From Leeia oryzae DSM 17879 (GTDB taxonomy: Bacteria; Pseudomonadota; Gammaproteobacteria; Burkholderiales; Leeiaceae): a stretch of DNA of 64,000 bases. The notes beneath the pieces were generated by a model. The model was not told where the DNA came from, made no database searches, and saw only the letters and a list, made by a program, of their open reading frames with translations. The position numbers and the translations under genes were made by a program. The stretch is from NCBI RefSeq assembly GCF_000376945.1, contig NZ_AQXU01000015.1:62001-126000 (forward strand). The letters are read 5' to 3'. Positions 55,866-64,000 of the stretch are shown here, one piece after another (position 1 is the first letter of the stretch; the number at the start of each line of letters is the position of its first letter).

Positions 55866-58800
55866 ATGCCTAAACGGACAGACATACAACGAATTCTAAT
55901 TATTGGCGCAGGCCCGATCATTATCGGTCAAGCTTGCGAGTTTGACTATTCTGGTGCGCAAGCATGTAAAGCTCTGAAAGAAGAAGGGTACACCGTTATT
56001 CTGGTGAACTCTAACCCAGCGACCATCATGACAGACCCGAATCTGGCTGATGTGACATATATCGAGCCAATTACCTGGCAAATCGTCGAAAAGATCATCG
56101 AGAAAGAGCGTCCTGATGCCATCTTGCCAACCATGGGCGGTCAGACTGCGCTGAACTGCGCGCTGGACCTGTGGCATAACGGTGTTCTGGATAAATACAA
56201 TGTAGAGCTGATTGGTGCAACGCCAGAAGCCATTGATAAAGCTGAAGACCGTCTCAAATTCAAAGACGCGATGACCAAGATTGGTCTGGGTTCAGCCAGG
56301 TCAGGTATTGCGCATTCGCTTGAAGAGGCTATGAAAGTCCAGCAGCAGGTTGGGTTCCCGGTCATTATCCGTCCATCGTTCACGATGGGGGGGACGGGTG
56401 GCGGTATTGCCTACAACATCGAAGAGTTCGTTGAAATCTGTACCCGTGGCCTGGATCTTTCTCCTACCAATGAATTGCTGATTGAAGAATCTCTGCTGGG
56501 CTGGAAAGAATACGAGATGGAGGTTGTCCGTGACAAAAAGGACAACTGTATTATTGTGTGTTCCATCGAAAACTTTGACCCGATGGGTGTGCATACGGGC
56601 GATTCCATCACCGTAGCACCAGCACAAACCTTGACTGATCGTGAGTACCAACTGCTGCGGAATGCCTCTCTGGCGGTCTTGCGTGAAATTGGTGTGGATA
56701 CAGGTGGCTCTAACGTTCAGTTCTCGATCAATCCAAAAGATGGTCGTATGGTTGTCATCGAGATGAACCCGCGTGTATCGCGTTCTTCCGCACTTGCTTC
56801 CAAGGCAACAGGCTTCCCGATTGCAAAAATTGCCGCGAAGCTGGCTGTCGGTTACACATTGGATGAGCTGAAAAATGACATTACCGGTGGCAAGACACCA
56901 GCGTCATTCGAGCCAACCATCGACTACGTTGTAACCAAGATTCCTCGTTTTGCATTTGAAAAATTCCCGCAAGCGAATAGTCGTTTGACCACCCAGATGA
57001 AGTCTGTCGGTGAAGTCATGGCCATGGGCCGTACCTGGCAAGAATCCTTGCAAAAAGCATTGCGTGGTCTGGAAACCGGCATGTCTGGCCTGGATGAAAA
57101 AACAACAGACCGTGACGTGATCGAGCAGGAAATTGCAGAGCCGGGCGCAGAGCGTATCTGGTACGTTGCAGATGCCTTCCGTATCGGCATGAGTGTGGAA
57201 GAGGTATTCAATCTTACCTCGATCGATCGCTGGTTCCTGGTGCAGATCGAAGATCTGATCAAAGATGAAAATGCTTTGCGTGGCAAATCCCTGGATAGCC
57301 TGGATGCAAATGCACTTCGCCAGCTGAAGCGCAAAGGCTTTTCTGACCGCCGCCTGGGTACATTGCTCGGAACGGACCAGAATGCCGTACGCAAGGCGCG
57401 TCATGCACTGGGTGTGCGTCCTGTGTACAAGCGTGTTGATACTTGTGCTGCCGAGTTCTCTACCAATACGGCTTACATGTATTCTACCTATGAAGAAGAA
57501 TGTGAAGCTCAGCCAACCAACAACAAGAAAATCATGGTGTTGGGTGGTGGTCCAAACCGTATTGGTCAGGGTATCGAGTTTGATTATTGCTGTGTGCACG
57601 CAGCGCTGGCCATGCGTGAAGACGGTTACGAAACCATCATGGTTAACTGTAACCCTGAAACGGTTTCAACTGATTACGACACATCAGACCGCCTGTATTT
57701 TGAGCCGCTGACACTGGAAGACGTGCTGGAAGTGGTTGCAGTTGAGAAGCCGGTTGGCGTCATCGTTCAGTACGGTGGCCAAACACCGCTGAAACTGGCG
57801 CGAGCACTTGAAATGAATGGTGTGCCTATTATTGGTACTACTCCAGACATGATTGATGCAGCAGAAGACCGCGAACGTTTCCAGAAGCTATTGAATGATC
57901 TGGGCCTGAAGCAACCGCCAAACCGTACTGCCCGTACTGCGCCGGATGCGATCGTACTGGCTAACGAAATCGGTTACCCACTGGTGGTTCGTCCTTCCTA
58001 TGTGCTGGGTGGCCGCGCAATGGAAATCGTGCACGAGCAATCGGATCTGGAGCGCTACATGCGTGAAGCGGTTAAGGTATCCAACGACAGCCCTGTGCTG
58101 CTGGACCGCTTCCTGAACGATGCGACCGAAGTAGACGTGGATGCGATCTGTGACGGAGAAGAGGTGCTGATTGGCGGCATCATGGAACACATTGAAATGG
58201 CCGGGGTGCACTCTGGTGATTCAGCATGTTCATTGCCGCCATACAGTCTGCCTCAGGAAATTCAGGACGAACTGCGTCGCCAGACCGTTGCCATGGCCAA
58301 GGCGCTAAACGTGGTGGGTTTGATGAACGTGCAGTTCGCCATTCAAGGCAAGGGCGAGGAAGCGGTTGTGTACGTGCTGGAAGTCAATCCGCGCGCGTCC
58401 CGCACCGTGCCGTTTGTCTCCAAGGCGACCAGCCTGCCTTTGGCTAAGATTGCAGCCAGGGCAATGGCGGGCCAATCCTTGAAGTCTCAGGGCATCAAGG
58501 GTGAGGTTGTTCCTTCATATTACTCGGTCAAAGAGGCGGTCTTCCCGTTCATTAAATTCCCGGGTGTAGATGTGATCCTTGGGCCTGAGATGAAGTCAAC
58601 AGGTGAAGTGATGGGCGTAGGCGAAACGTTTGCCGAGGCATTTGTGAAGTCGCAACTGGCTGCCGGGGTGAAACTGCCAAAGTCTGGCAATATCTTTATT
58701 TCAGTGCGGCAAAATGACAAGCCTGCAGCGGTAGAGGTAGCTCGGATGCTCTTGGATGTTGGCTTTAACCTGTTGGCGACAAAAGGGACAGCAACATTCA

Positions 58801-59093
58801 TCCGTGATGCAGGTTTGCCTGTGACAACGGTGAACAAGGTCATGGAAGGTCGTCCGCATATTGTGGATATGATCAAAAACGGCGAAGTTGCTATGATCAT
58901 TAACACAGTTGAAGAGCGCAAGCAGGCAATTCGCGATTCTTTTGCGATTCGTCAGAGTGCGTTGCAGGGCAAAGTGACCTATTACACCACCATGCCAGAA
59001 GCCAAAGCGGCTGCAATCGGCATGCAGCATATGGCCGAATTGCAGGTTTATTCGGTACAAGGTCTGCATGAGCGATTGAAAGATCTGGTTTAA
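55866..59093 (+). CDS. carB: Carbamoyl-phosphate synthase large subunit
   Basis: Makes carbamoyl phosphate from bicarbonate, ammonia and two ATP; 1075 residues. Two homologous ATP-grasp halves are present: [28 protein letters not shown] begins the first and [28 protein letters not shown] the second; [16 protein letters not shown] and [14 protein letters not shown] mark their nucleotide loops. A C-terminal MGS-like allosteric domain closes it (about 940-1070). Full length, no frameshift seen. Confidence 0.99.
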   Translation: MPKRTDIQRILIIGAGPIIIGQACEFDYSGAQACKALKEEGYTVILVNSNPATIMTDPNLADVTYIEPITWQIVEKIIEKERPDAILPTMGGQTALNCALDLWHNGVLDKYNVELIGATPEAIDKAEDRLKFKDAMTKIGLGSARSGIAHSLEEAMKVQQQVGFPVIIRPSFTMGGTGGGIAYNIEEFVEICTRGLDLSPTNELLIEESLLGWKEYEMEVVRDKKDNCIIVCSIENFDPMGVHTGDSITVAPAQTLTDREYQLLRNASLAVLREIGVDTGGSNVQFSINPKDGRMVVIEMNPRVSRSSALASKATGFPIAKIAAKLAVGYTLDELKNDITGGKTPASFEPTIDYVVTKIPRFAFEKFPQANSRLTTQMKSVGEVMAMGRTWQESLQKALRGLETGMSGLDEKTTDRDVIEQEIAEPGAERIWYVADAFRIGMSVEEVFNLTSIDRWFLVQIEDLIKDENALRGKSLDSLDANALRQLKRKGFSDRRLGTLLGTDQNAVRKARHALGVRPVYKRVDTCAAEFSTNTAYMYSTYEEECEAQPTNNKKIMVLGGGPNRIGQGIEFDYCCVHAALAMREDGYETIMVNCNPETVSTDYDTSDRLYFEPLTLEDVLEVVAVEKPVGVIVQYGGQTPLKLARALEMNGVPIIGTTPDMIDAAEDRERFQKLLNDLGLKQPPNRTARTAPDAIVLANEIGYPLVVRPSYVLGGRAMEIVHEQSDLERYMREAVKVSNDSPVLLDRFLNDATEVDVDAICDGEEVLIGGIMEHIEMAGVHSGDSACSLPPYSLPQEIQDELRRQTVAMAKALNVVGLMNVQFAIQGKGEEAVVYVLEVNPRASRTVPFVSKATSLPLAKIAARAMAGQSLKSQGIKGEVVPSYYSVKEAVFPFIKFPGVDVILGPEMKSTGEVMGVGETFAEAFVKSQLAAGVKLPKSGNIFISVRQNDKPAAVEVARMLLDVGFNLLATKGTATFIRDAGLPVTTVNKVMEGRPHIVDMIKNGEVAMIINTVEERKQAIRDSFAIRQSALQGKVTYYTTMPEAKAAAIGMQHMAELQVYSVQGLHERLKDLV

Positions 59094-59108
59094 TAAAAAA
59101 TTAGTACC

Positions 59109-59219
59109 TGAGAGAAGCTAAACCAGCTAAAATCTCTCAATTATCCGCATGCGGACAACACGCAAGCCGCCGTCTCAGTTACGGCGGTTTGTGCTTTTGT
59201 ACTGATGACTTAAGCACAA
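59109..59219 (+). other. Cluster of dyads in the carB-greA spacer
   Basis: TGAGAGA (59109-59115) / TCTCTCA (59133-59139); the perfect palindrome TCCGCATGCGGA (59144-59155); CCGCCGT (59167-59173) / ACGGCGG (59181-59187) followed by TTT; TTGTGCTT (59189-59196) / AAGCACAA (59212-59219). The third is the best terminator candidate for the car operon. The palindrome could be an operator for greA. Confidence 0.55.
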
Positions 59220-59259
59220 GCTCTTGTCTGCAGCTGCAATATTTAGGAGTTAGAGTCAA

Positions 59260-59736
59260 ATGCAAAAGGTTCCATTGACTGTGCATGGCGCAGAATTGCT
59301 GAAAGCTGAGTTGCAACGTTTGAAATCAGTTGAGCGTCCATCCGTGATTCAGGCAATTTCAGAAGCCAGGGCGCAAGGCGATTTGTCTGAAAATGCCGAG
59401 TATGATGCTGCCAAAGAGCGTCAGGCCTTTGTTGAAGGCCGGATCATGGAAATTGAGAGCAAACTGTCAGTGGCAACCATCATTGATCCAGCCACGCTGG
59501 ATGCCGAAGGGCGCTGTGTGTTTGGGGCGACCGTGGAGCTGGAAGATCTGGAAACTGGCGATCAGGTAAAATACCAGATCGTCGGCGATGATGAGGCTGA
59601 TATCAAGTTGGGCAAAATCTCTGTTTCCAGCCCGATTGCTAGAGCCTTGATTGGCAAGTTTGCTGGCGACGTGGCTGAGGTTCAGGCACCAGGCGGTATT
59701 CGCGAGTATGAAGTGCTGGATGTAATGTACATCTGA
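59260..59736 (+). CDS. greA: Transcription elongation factor GreA
   Basis: Rescues backtracked RNA polymerase by stimulating transcript cleavage, 158 residues. N-terminal coiled coil with the tip acidic pair in [16 protein letters not shown] (about 40-55), C-terminal FKBP-like domain with [29 protein letters not shown] lies upstream of the ATG. Its own promoter must lie in the structured carB-greA spacer, or it is read from car. Confidence 0.98.
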   Translation: MQKVPLTVHGAELLKAELQRLKSVERPSVIQAISEARAQGDLSENAEYDAAKERQAFVEGRIMEIESKLSVATIIDPATLDAEGRCVFGATVELEDLETGDQVKYQIVGDDEADIKLGKISVSSPIARALIGKFAGDVAEVQAPGGIREYEVLDVMYI

Positions 59737-59767
59737 GTTTAATTTAGGAATTGACACAGAGGAACGC

Positions 59768-60160
59768 ATGGAATCTGCCCGCAAAGTTGCTGAAACCGTC
59801 TGGATCGGTGCCCTGATTTTTATCGCAGCTTTCATGAGCTGGACGATGTGGCATGATCGTGGTGTGGGCCCTTTGTTTGCTCAGCATTTGTTTCCTGCCG
59901 CGTCATTTACCGGCATGGTACTCGGGGTTTTCTTGCTGTTCCATCAGCTGTGGGCCTTAGGGTTCCGCTCGCTTCAGACCCTGCCATTCTGGATATTGCT
60001 ACTGATGTGGCTGTTTGCCATCGCTATCTGGATCGGTTTACCCAGGCTGTTGGGCATGGTGGGTGTTCATGCTGCGTTTGCAGCATGGCACGGTCTGGGA
60101 ATGTTGTTGTATCTGCTGCAGTGTATCCTGGGGATTGTCCTGGTCGTACAGCGCCGCTAA
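59768..60160 (+). CDS. DUF4149 family membrane protein
   Basis: A 130-residue protein with four hydrophobic helices and short loops; unknown function. Starts ESARKVAETVWIGALIFIAAF and ends in a basic tail RR. It is 31 bp after greA with an AGGAA site, so probably the same operon. It is a known small membrane family in proteobacteria; nothing else can be said. Confidence 0.75.
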   Translation: MESARKVAETVWIGALIFIAAFMSWTMWHDRGVGPLFAQHLFPAASFTGMVLGVFLLFHQLWALGFRSLQTLPFWILLLMWLFAIAIWIGLPRLLGMVGVHAAFAAWHGLGMLLYLLQCILGIVLVVQRR

Positions 60161-60208
60161 GCCCAAGCATCGAAGCAAGGATGTCTTAACGACACTGTAA
60201 CCCCAGTG

Positions 60209-60580
60209 TTACTTGCTTTTGCTGCTTTTAAGTTTTGCTGTTGCTGCTTTACCCGGTGCAGAAGCACGAACGATATTCTGTTTCGTCAGTGAAATGCGTG
60301 GTTGTTCCGGATGCGGACGATAAATGACCAGCAGCTTGCCGATATGTTGCACAGGTGCAGCATCCAGCTGTTCACATACCTCGTTCATGATCTCTTCGCG
60401 AACCGCGCGTTCATCTGAGAACACGCGGATTTTGATCAGTTCATGTGCATCCAGATTGATCGCGATTTCGCGAATCACCGCGTCAGAAAGTCCGTTTTGT
60501 CCAATCAAAACAACAGGGTTTAATCCGTGGGCAGCCGCACGTAGCGAACGGCGCTCAGTTGGTGTAAGTTCAAGTTTCAT
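60209..60580 (-). CDS. yhbY: YhbY/CRM-domain RNA-binding protein
   Basis: Ribosome-assembly-linked RNA-binding protein of 123 residues with a CRM domain: LTPTERRSLRAAAHGLNPVVLIGQNGLSDAVIREI and IKIRVFSDERAVREEI. A basic lysine-rich C-terminal tail (about 95-123) adds RNA contacts. It is divergent from rlmE, 35 bp away, a common pairing (yhbY-ftsJ-ftsH) in proteobacteria. Confidence 0.95.
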   Translation of the reverse strand: MKLELTPTERRSLRAAAHGLNPVVLIGQNGLSDAVIREIAINLDAHELIKIRVFSDERAVREEIMNEVCEQLDAAPVQHIGKLLVIYRPHPEQPRISLTKQNIVRASAPGKAATAKLKSSKSK

Positions 60581-60604
60581 AGTAGTTTCAACCTTTCAAA
60601 CCGG

Positions 60605-60611
60605 TATTCTA
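60605..60611. promoter_or_regulatory. Shared bidirectional -10 for rlmE and yhbY
   Basis: TATTCTA reads TATTCT (60605-60610) on the plus strand and TAGAAT (60611 to 60606) on the minus strand. The plus-strand start would fall at or next to the rlmE ATG (60616), implying a leaderless or nearly leaderless message; no ribosome site precedes that ATG. No clear -35 hexamers. Confidence 0.4.
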
Positions 60612-60615
60612 AAGT

Positions 60616-61263
60616 ATGGCGCAAAACAAGACCAGCAAGGCGTGGGTTCATCAGCATATCAATGATCATTGGGTGCAACAGGCCCAAGCGAAGGGATATC
60701 GTTCTCGAGCGGCTTTCAAGTTACTTGAAATTCACGAAAAAGACCAACTGTTTCGTCGCGGAATGACGGTCGTCGATCTTGGCTCAACCCCCGGGAGCTG
60801 GTCGCAGGTAGCCAAAGACCTGGTGGGGGAAGAGGGGCGTTTGTTTGCGCTTGATCTGCTGCCGATGGACCCCATCCATCGCGTCGATTTTATCCTGGGT
60901 GACTTTCGTGAAGATGCTGTGCTTGCCGAGTTAGAAAAACGTCTCGCAGGCAGAAAAGTAGACCTTGTAATTTGTGATATTGCCCCCAACTTAACAGGGA
61001 ACCGCACGACTGATCAGGCGCGTAGCCTGTACCTGAACGAGCTAGCACTGGATTTTTGTGCGAAATGGCTCAAACCCGGCGGCCACTTTGTGGTTAAAGT
61101 GTTTCAGGGTTCTGGCTATAATGAGTTTATCGACTTGATGAAGCAACACTTCAAGCAGGTGCTGACGCGCAAACCCAAGGCATCTCGGGACAAAAGTACG
61201 GAAGTGTATTTGCTGGGTAAAAGCTGTCTGGCAAATTCTGATCCGGCGGACGATAATACATAA
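60616..61263 (+). CDS. rlmE: 23S rRNA 2'-O-ribose U2552 methyltransferase
   Basis: SAM-dependent FtsJ/RrmJ methyltransferase acting on U2552 of 23S rRNA, 215 residues. SAM-binding [15 protein letters not shown] (the usual GAAPGGWSQ is changed to GSTPGSWSQ), [27 protein letters not shown] and catalytic Lys in [14 protein letters not shown]. The K-D-K-E set is complete. Heads rlmE-ftsH-folP. Confidence 0.96.
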   Translation: MAQNKTSKAWVHQHINDHWVQQAQAKGYRSRAAFKLLEIHEKDQLFRRGMTVVDLGSTPGSWSQVAKDLVGEEGRLFALDLLPMDPIHRVDFILGDFREDAVLAELEKRLAGRKVDLVICDIAPNLTGNRTTDQARSLYLNELALDFCAKWLKPGGHFVVKVFQGSGYNEFIDLMKQHFKQVLTRKPKASRDKSTEVYLLGKSCLANSDPADDNT

Positions 61264-61346
61264 TGCCGTATTGGCATGAACTTTGGCGAACACCAAGCGT
61301 CCATATACAATGAATAATGTGGATTCGGGTGTAAAAGGAAGCAGCC

Positions 61347-63254
61347 TTGAATAATTTAGGAAAGAATATCCTTATCTGGGTGGTTATCGGTGTTGTGCTG
61401 ATGACTGTATTTAATACATTCAGTCGTTCGCAGGCCGACCGTGGTCAGATTGATTACTCGACCTTTCTGAGAGATGTGCGTTCAGGGCAGATTCAGTCCG
61501 CCGTCATCGAGGGTAGTCCTTTCGAAGGCCAGACCATTCAAGGCAAGCGCGTAGATGGCACCGAGTTCAAAACCAATGCGCCCTTCGACTTCCGTCTGAT
61601 TGATGACCTGGACAAATACAAAGTTAACTTCAAGGTTAAGCCTGAAGAACGTTCCTTGTTGATGACCTTGCTGATTAACTGGGCACCTATGCTACTGTTT
61701 ATCGGTGTCTGGATTTATGTCATGCGCCAGATGCAAGGTGGTGGCAAGGGGGGCGCTTTCTCTTTCGGCAAGAGCCGGGCGAGAATGCTCGATGAAAGCA
61801 CAAACTCCATCACCTTTGCCGATGTTGCCGGGTGTGATGAAGCCAAAGAAGAAGTCACTGAACTGGTTGATTTCTTGCGTGACCCAACAAAGTTCCAGCG
61901 TCTGGGCGGTCATATTCCACGTGGCGTCCTGATGGTAGGTAGTCCAGGTACGGGTAAGACCTTGCTGGCCAAAGCCATTGCGGGCGAGGCAAAAGTACCA
62001 TTTTTCTCCATTTCGGGTTCTGATTTCGTCGAGATGTTTGTGGGTGTAGGTGCGGCTCGTGTCCGTGACATGTTTGAGAACGCCAAGAAAAATGCCCCAT
62101 GCATCATCTTTATTGACGAGATTGATGCCGTTGGTCGCCAGCGTGGAGCAGGTCTGGGTGGTGGTAATGACGAGCGGGAGCAAACACTGAACCAGATGCT
62201 GGTTGAAATGGACGGTTTTGAAGGTACTACCGGCGTGATCGTGATCGCCGCGACTAACCGTCCAGATGTTCTGGACCCGGCTTTGCTGCGTCCCGGCCGT
62301 TTTGATCGTCAAGTGGTTGTGCCGCTACCGGATATTCGCGGTCGTGAGCAGATCCTGAATGTGCACATGCGCAAAGTACCGCTGTCTAACGATGTCAAGG
62401 CAGATATTATCGCCCGTGGCACACCGGGTTTTTCAGGTGCCGATCTGGCTAACTTGGTGAACGAAGCTGCCTTGTTTGCGGCACGTGGTAACAAGCGTTT
62501 GGTCGATATGGATGACTTTGAACGCGCCAAAGACAAAATCATCATGGGTGCAGAGCGCCGCAGCATGGTGATGGATGAAGAAGAGAAGAAAAACACCGCT
62601 TATCATGAGTCCGGCCATGCCATTCTTGGTTATCTGTTGCCCAAGTGCGACCCGGTTCATAAAGTGACAATCATTCCACGCGGTAGAGCATTGGGTGTGA
62701 CCATGTCATTGCCGACGCAAGACCGCTACAGTTATAACCGTGATTATCTTTTGCAACAGATCGCCATGTTGTTTGGTGGCCGGATTGCCGAAGAAGTGTT
62801 CATGGGGCAGATGACTAATGGCGCCTCCAATGATATCGAGCGTGCTACCAGTATGGCACGCCGGATGGTAACCGAATGGGGTATGTCGGATGTGCTGGGT
62901 CCTATGGTTTATGGCGAGAATGATGGTGAGGTGTTCCTGGGACGGTCAGTCACAACGCACAAGAATTTGTCCGAATCCACCATGCAAAAAGTGGATAGTG
63001 AAATTCATCGGATCATCACCGAGCAATATAACCTTGCCCGCAAGATGATCGAAGAAAATCGTGACAAGATCGAAGCAATGACTGCGGCCTTGTTGGAGTT
63101 TGAAACCATTGATGCCGACCAGATTGAAGACATCATGCAAGGACGTACGGTCCGTCCGCCGCATCCACCTTCTAGTACTAAGTCTGGTGGGGGCGATGTT
63201 CCGCCGCCAGCAGTCACACCGGAGGCTACCAACAAACCCGCAGAAGGCATTTGA
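61347..63254 (+). CDS. ftsH: ATP-dependent zinc metalloprotease FtsH
   Basis: Membrane-anchored AAA+ protease, 635 residues, starting at TTG 61347 with AAAAGGAAG upstream. Two transmembrane helices (about 7-22 and 100-120) flank the periplasmic domain. Walker A is GSPGTGKT, slightly different from the common GPPGTGKT; SRH region [15 protein letters not shown]; zinc motif HESGHAILG. Degrades sigma32, LpxC and membrane proteins in E. coli. Confidence 0.98.
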   Translation: MNNLGKNILIWVVIGVVLMTVFNTFSRSQADRGQIDYSTFLRDVRSGQIQSAVIEGSPFEGQTIQGKRVDGTEFKTNAPFDFRLIDDLDKYKVNFKVKPEERSLLMTLLINWAPMLLFIGVWIYVMRQMQGGGKGGAFSFGKSRARMLDESTNSITFADVAGCDEAKEEVTELVDFLRDPTKFQRLGGHIPRGVLMVGSPGTGKTLLAKAIAGEAKVPFFSISGSDFVEMFVGVGAARVRDMFENAKKNAPCIIFIDEIDAVGRQRGAGLGGGNDEREQTLNQMLVEMDGFEGTTGVIVIAATNRPDVLDPALLRPGRFDRQVVVPLPDIRGREQILNVHMRKVPLSNDVKADIIARGTPGFSGADLANLVNEAALFAARGNKRLVDMDDFERAKDKIIMGAERRSMVMDEEEKKNTAYHESGHAILGYLLPKCDPVHKVTIIPRGRALGVTMSLPTQDRYSYNRDYLLQQIAMLFGGRIAEEVFMGQMTNGASNDIERATSMARRMVTEWGMSDVLGPMVYGENDGEVFLGRSVTTHKNLSESTMQKVDSEIHRIITEQYNLARKMIEENRDKIEAMTAALLEFETIDADQIEDIMQGRTVRPPHPPSSTKSGGGDVPPPAVTPEATNKPAEGI

Positions 63255-63289
63255 TGCGATTTGTTGGTAAGCAGTAGGTGTTCCATATC

Positions 63290-63325
63290 AAAACGCATTG
63301 ATCATTTGGTGGTCAGTGCGTTTTT
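63290..63325 (+). terminator. Intrinsic terminator or attenuator ftsH/folP
   Basis: AAAACGCATTGA (63290-63301) pairs with TCAGTGCGTTTT (63313-63324), 12 bp with one G-U, T-run of five. It lies between ftsH and folP, so read-through or a separate folP promoter is needed. Confidence 0.75.
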
Positions 63326-63348
63326 CATTTGATACCAAGGATATTTAG

Positions 63349-64000
63349 ATGAAACGACCATTTCGATGCGGGCGCTTTTCATACGATGGTAATCACGCGC
63401 TGATCATGGGGATTGTAAATGTTACGCCGGATTCATTTTCTGATGGCGGAAAGTATCATTCCCGCGAGCTTGCCATTCAGCATGCACGGCAGTTGATTGA
63501 GGCTGGCGCACACATTCTGGATATTGGGGGGGAGTCTACCCGGCCCGGTGCTGCAGAGGTGTCAGTGGATGAAGAGCTGGACAGGGTCATTCCAGTTATC
63601 GAAGCCCTGAAAGATGATGGGGTAGCTCTTTCTGTTGATACCTATAAACCTGAGGTGATGAGTGCTGCCATTGCCGCTGGGGTGGACCTGATTAATGATG
63701 TGAATGCGCTGGAGGCCCCGGGGGCAATCGAGGCGGTTGCCGGGAGCTTAGCTACCATTTGCTTGATGCACAAGCAAGGAACGCCTCAGACAATGCAGCA
63801 AGCACCTGTCTATCAGGATGTTGTGGCCGAAGTAGACCGTTATTTGATGTCACGCGTTGAAGTGCTGAAACTGGCTGGGGTAGATGTAGAACGGATATGG
63901 CTGGATCCCGGGTTTGGTTTTGGAAAGTCTCTTGAGCATAATGTCGAGCTGATGCGGCACTTGCCAGTATTTACGGCCCATGAGATGCCTGTATTGATCG
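63349..64000 (+). CDS. folP: Dihydropteroate synthase (3' end outside window)
   Basis: Condenses para-aminobenzoate with 6-hydroxymethyl-dihydropterin pyrophosphate in folate synthesis; target of sulfonamides. 217 codons are visible. N-terminal MGIVNVTPDSFSDGGKY, GAHILDIGGESTRPGA, SVDTYKPEVM, INDVNAL, MHKQGTPQTMQ and the WLDPGFGFGKS block are in the right order. The window ends before the C-terminal SxR/H motif. AAGGA lies 8-10 bases upstream of the ATG. Confidence 0.98.
   Translation, partial: MKRPFRCGRFSYDGNHALIMGIVNVTPDSFSDGGKYHSRELAIQHARQLIEAGAHILDIGGESTRPGAAEVSVDEELDRVIPVIEALKDDGVALSVDTYKPEVMSAAIAAGVDLINDVNALEAPGAIEAVAGSLATICLMHKQGTPQTMQQAPVYQDVVAEVDRYLMSRVEVLKLAGVDVERIWLDPGFGFGKSLEHNVELMRHLPVFTAHEMPVLI

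Noticed and set aside
1-64000. CRISPR array, tRNA/rRNA genes, insertion sequences, attachment sites
   Set aside because: No regularly spaced repeats, cloverleaf sequences, transposase or integrase frames noticed on either strand. tRNAscan and ISfinder-type searches would settle it.

Overview
The window looks like chromosomal core sequence of a betaproteobacterium, most likely in or near the Neisseriales. This rests on gene order and protein character, not on a database match: the mdh / GntR / sdhCDAB-sdhE-gltA block, a cbb3 oxidase cluster with ccoS and ccoI, a DUF3460 gene, and carA separated from carB. Coding density is high. I see no insertion sequence, prophage, integrase, CRISPR array, tRNA or rRNA, and no region with a strongly deviating composition.

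Layout. 1-1.5 kb: end of a dTDP-rhamnose locus (rfbA, rfbC). 1.6-5.3 kb: a minus-strand run (EamA permease, HD phosphohydrolase, LEA-type lipoprotein, ArgO-type exporter) divergent from an ArgP-type LysR regulator. 5.3-5.9 kb: the only long gene-poor gap, holding a possible decayed minus-strand gene and a compact promoter/operator for the next gene. 5.9-10.5 kb: a PrpR-type sigma54 activator, then arginine catabolism genes (astA, ctlX) divergent from an Lrp/AsnC regulator. 10.6-26.9 kb: hexose-6-phosphate mutarotase, mdh, then a near-continuous TCA block (gntR, sdhCDAB, sdhE, gltA, sucA, sucB, lpd, sucC, sucD) closed by a strong terminator. 26.9-30.5 kb: pseudouridine synthase, HPP membrane protein with divergent TetR regulator, DUF3460, CBS-domain and ankyrin proteins. 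30.6-38.7 kb: cytochrome cbb3 oxidase on the minus strand (ccoI, ccoS, ccoN, ccoO, ccoQ, ccoP, ccoG, fixH). 38.7-42.2 kb: HDOD protein, retropepsin-like protease, nadB. 42.4-46.1 kb: envelope stress operon (rpoE, rseA, rseB, mucD, glutaredoxin-like). 46.2-53 kb: lepA-lepB-DUF4845-rnc-era-recO-nagZ. 53-64 kb: Nudix hydrolase, carA-leuE-carB, greA, DUF4149, yhbY, rlmE, ftsH and the start of folP, cut by the window edge.

How it fits together. The TCA block encodes citrate synthase, 2-oxoglutarate dehydrogenase, succinyl-CoA synthetase, succinate dehydrogenase and malate dehydrogenase. Its electrons can reach the high-affinity cbb3 oxidase, whose ccoS-ccoN operon has an FNR-type box placed exactly for class II activation. 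Amino-acid homeostasis recurs: two LysE-superfamily exporters, ArgP, AstA, CtlX and Lrp.

No clearly new multi-gene system is visible. The most interesting material is regulatory: the operator-in-spacer promoter of the PrpR-type gene, a carA leader with a terminator-like hairpin, hairpins in nearly every intercistronic spacer of the TCA block, an FNR class II promoter, a split inverted repeat between ctlX and lrp, and an unassigned minus-strand reading frame near 5.4-5.7 kb.
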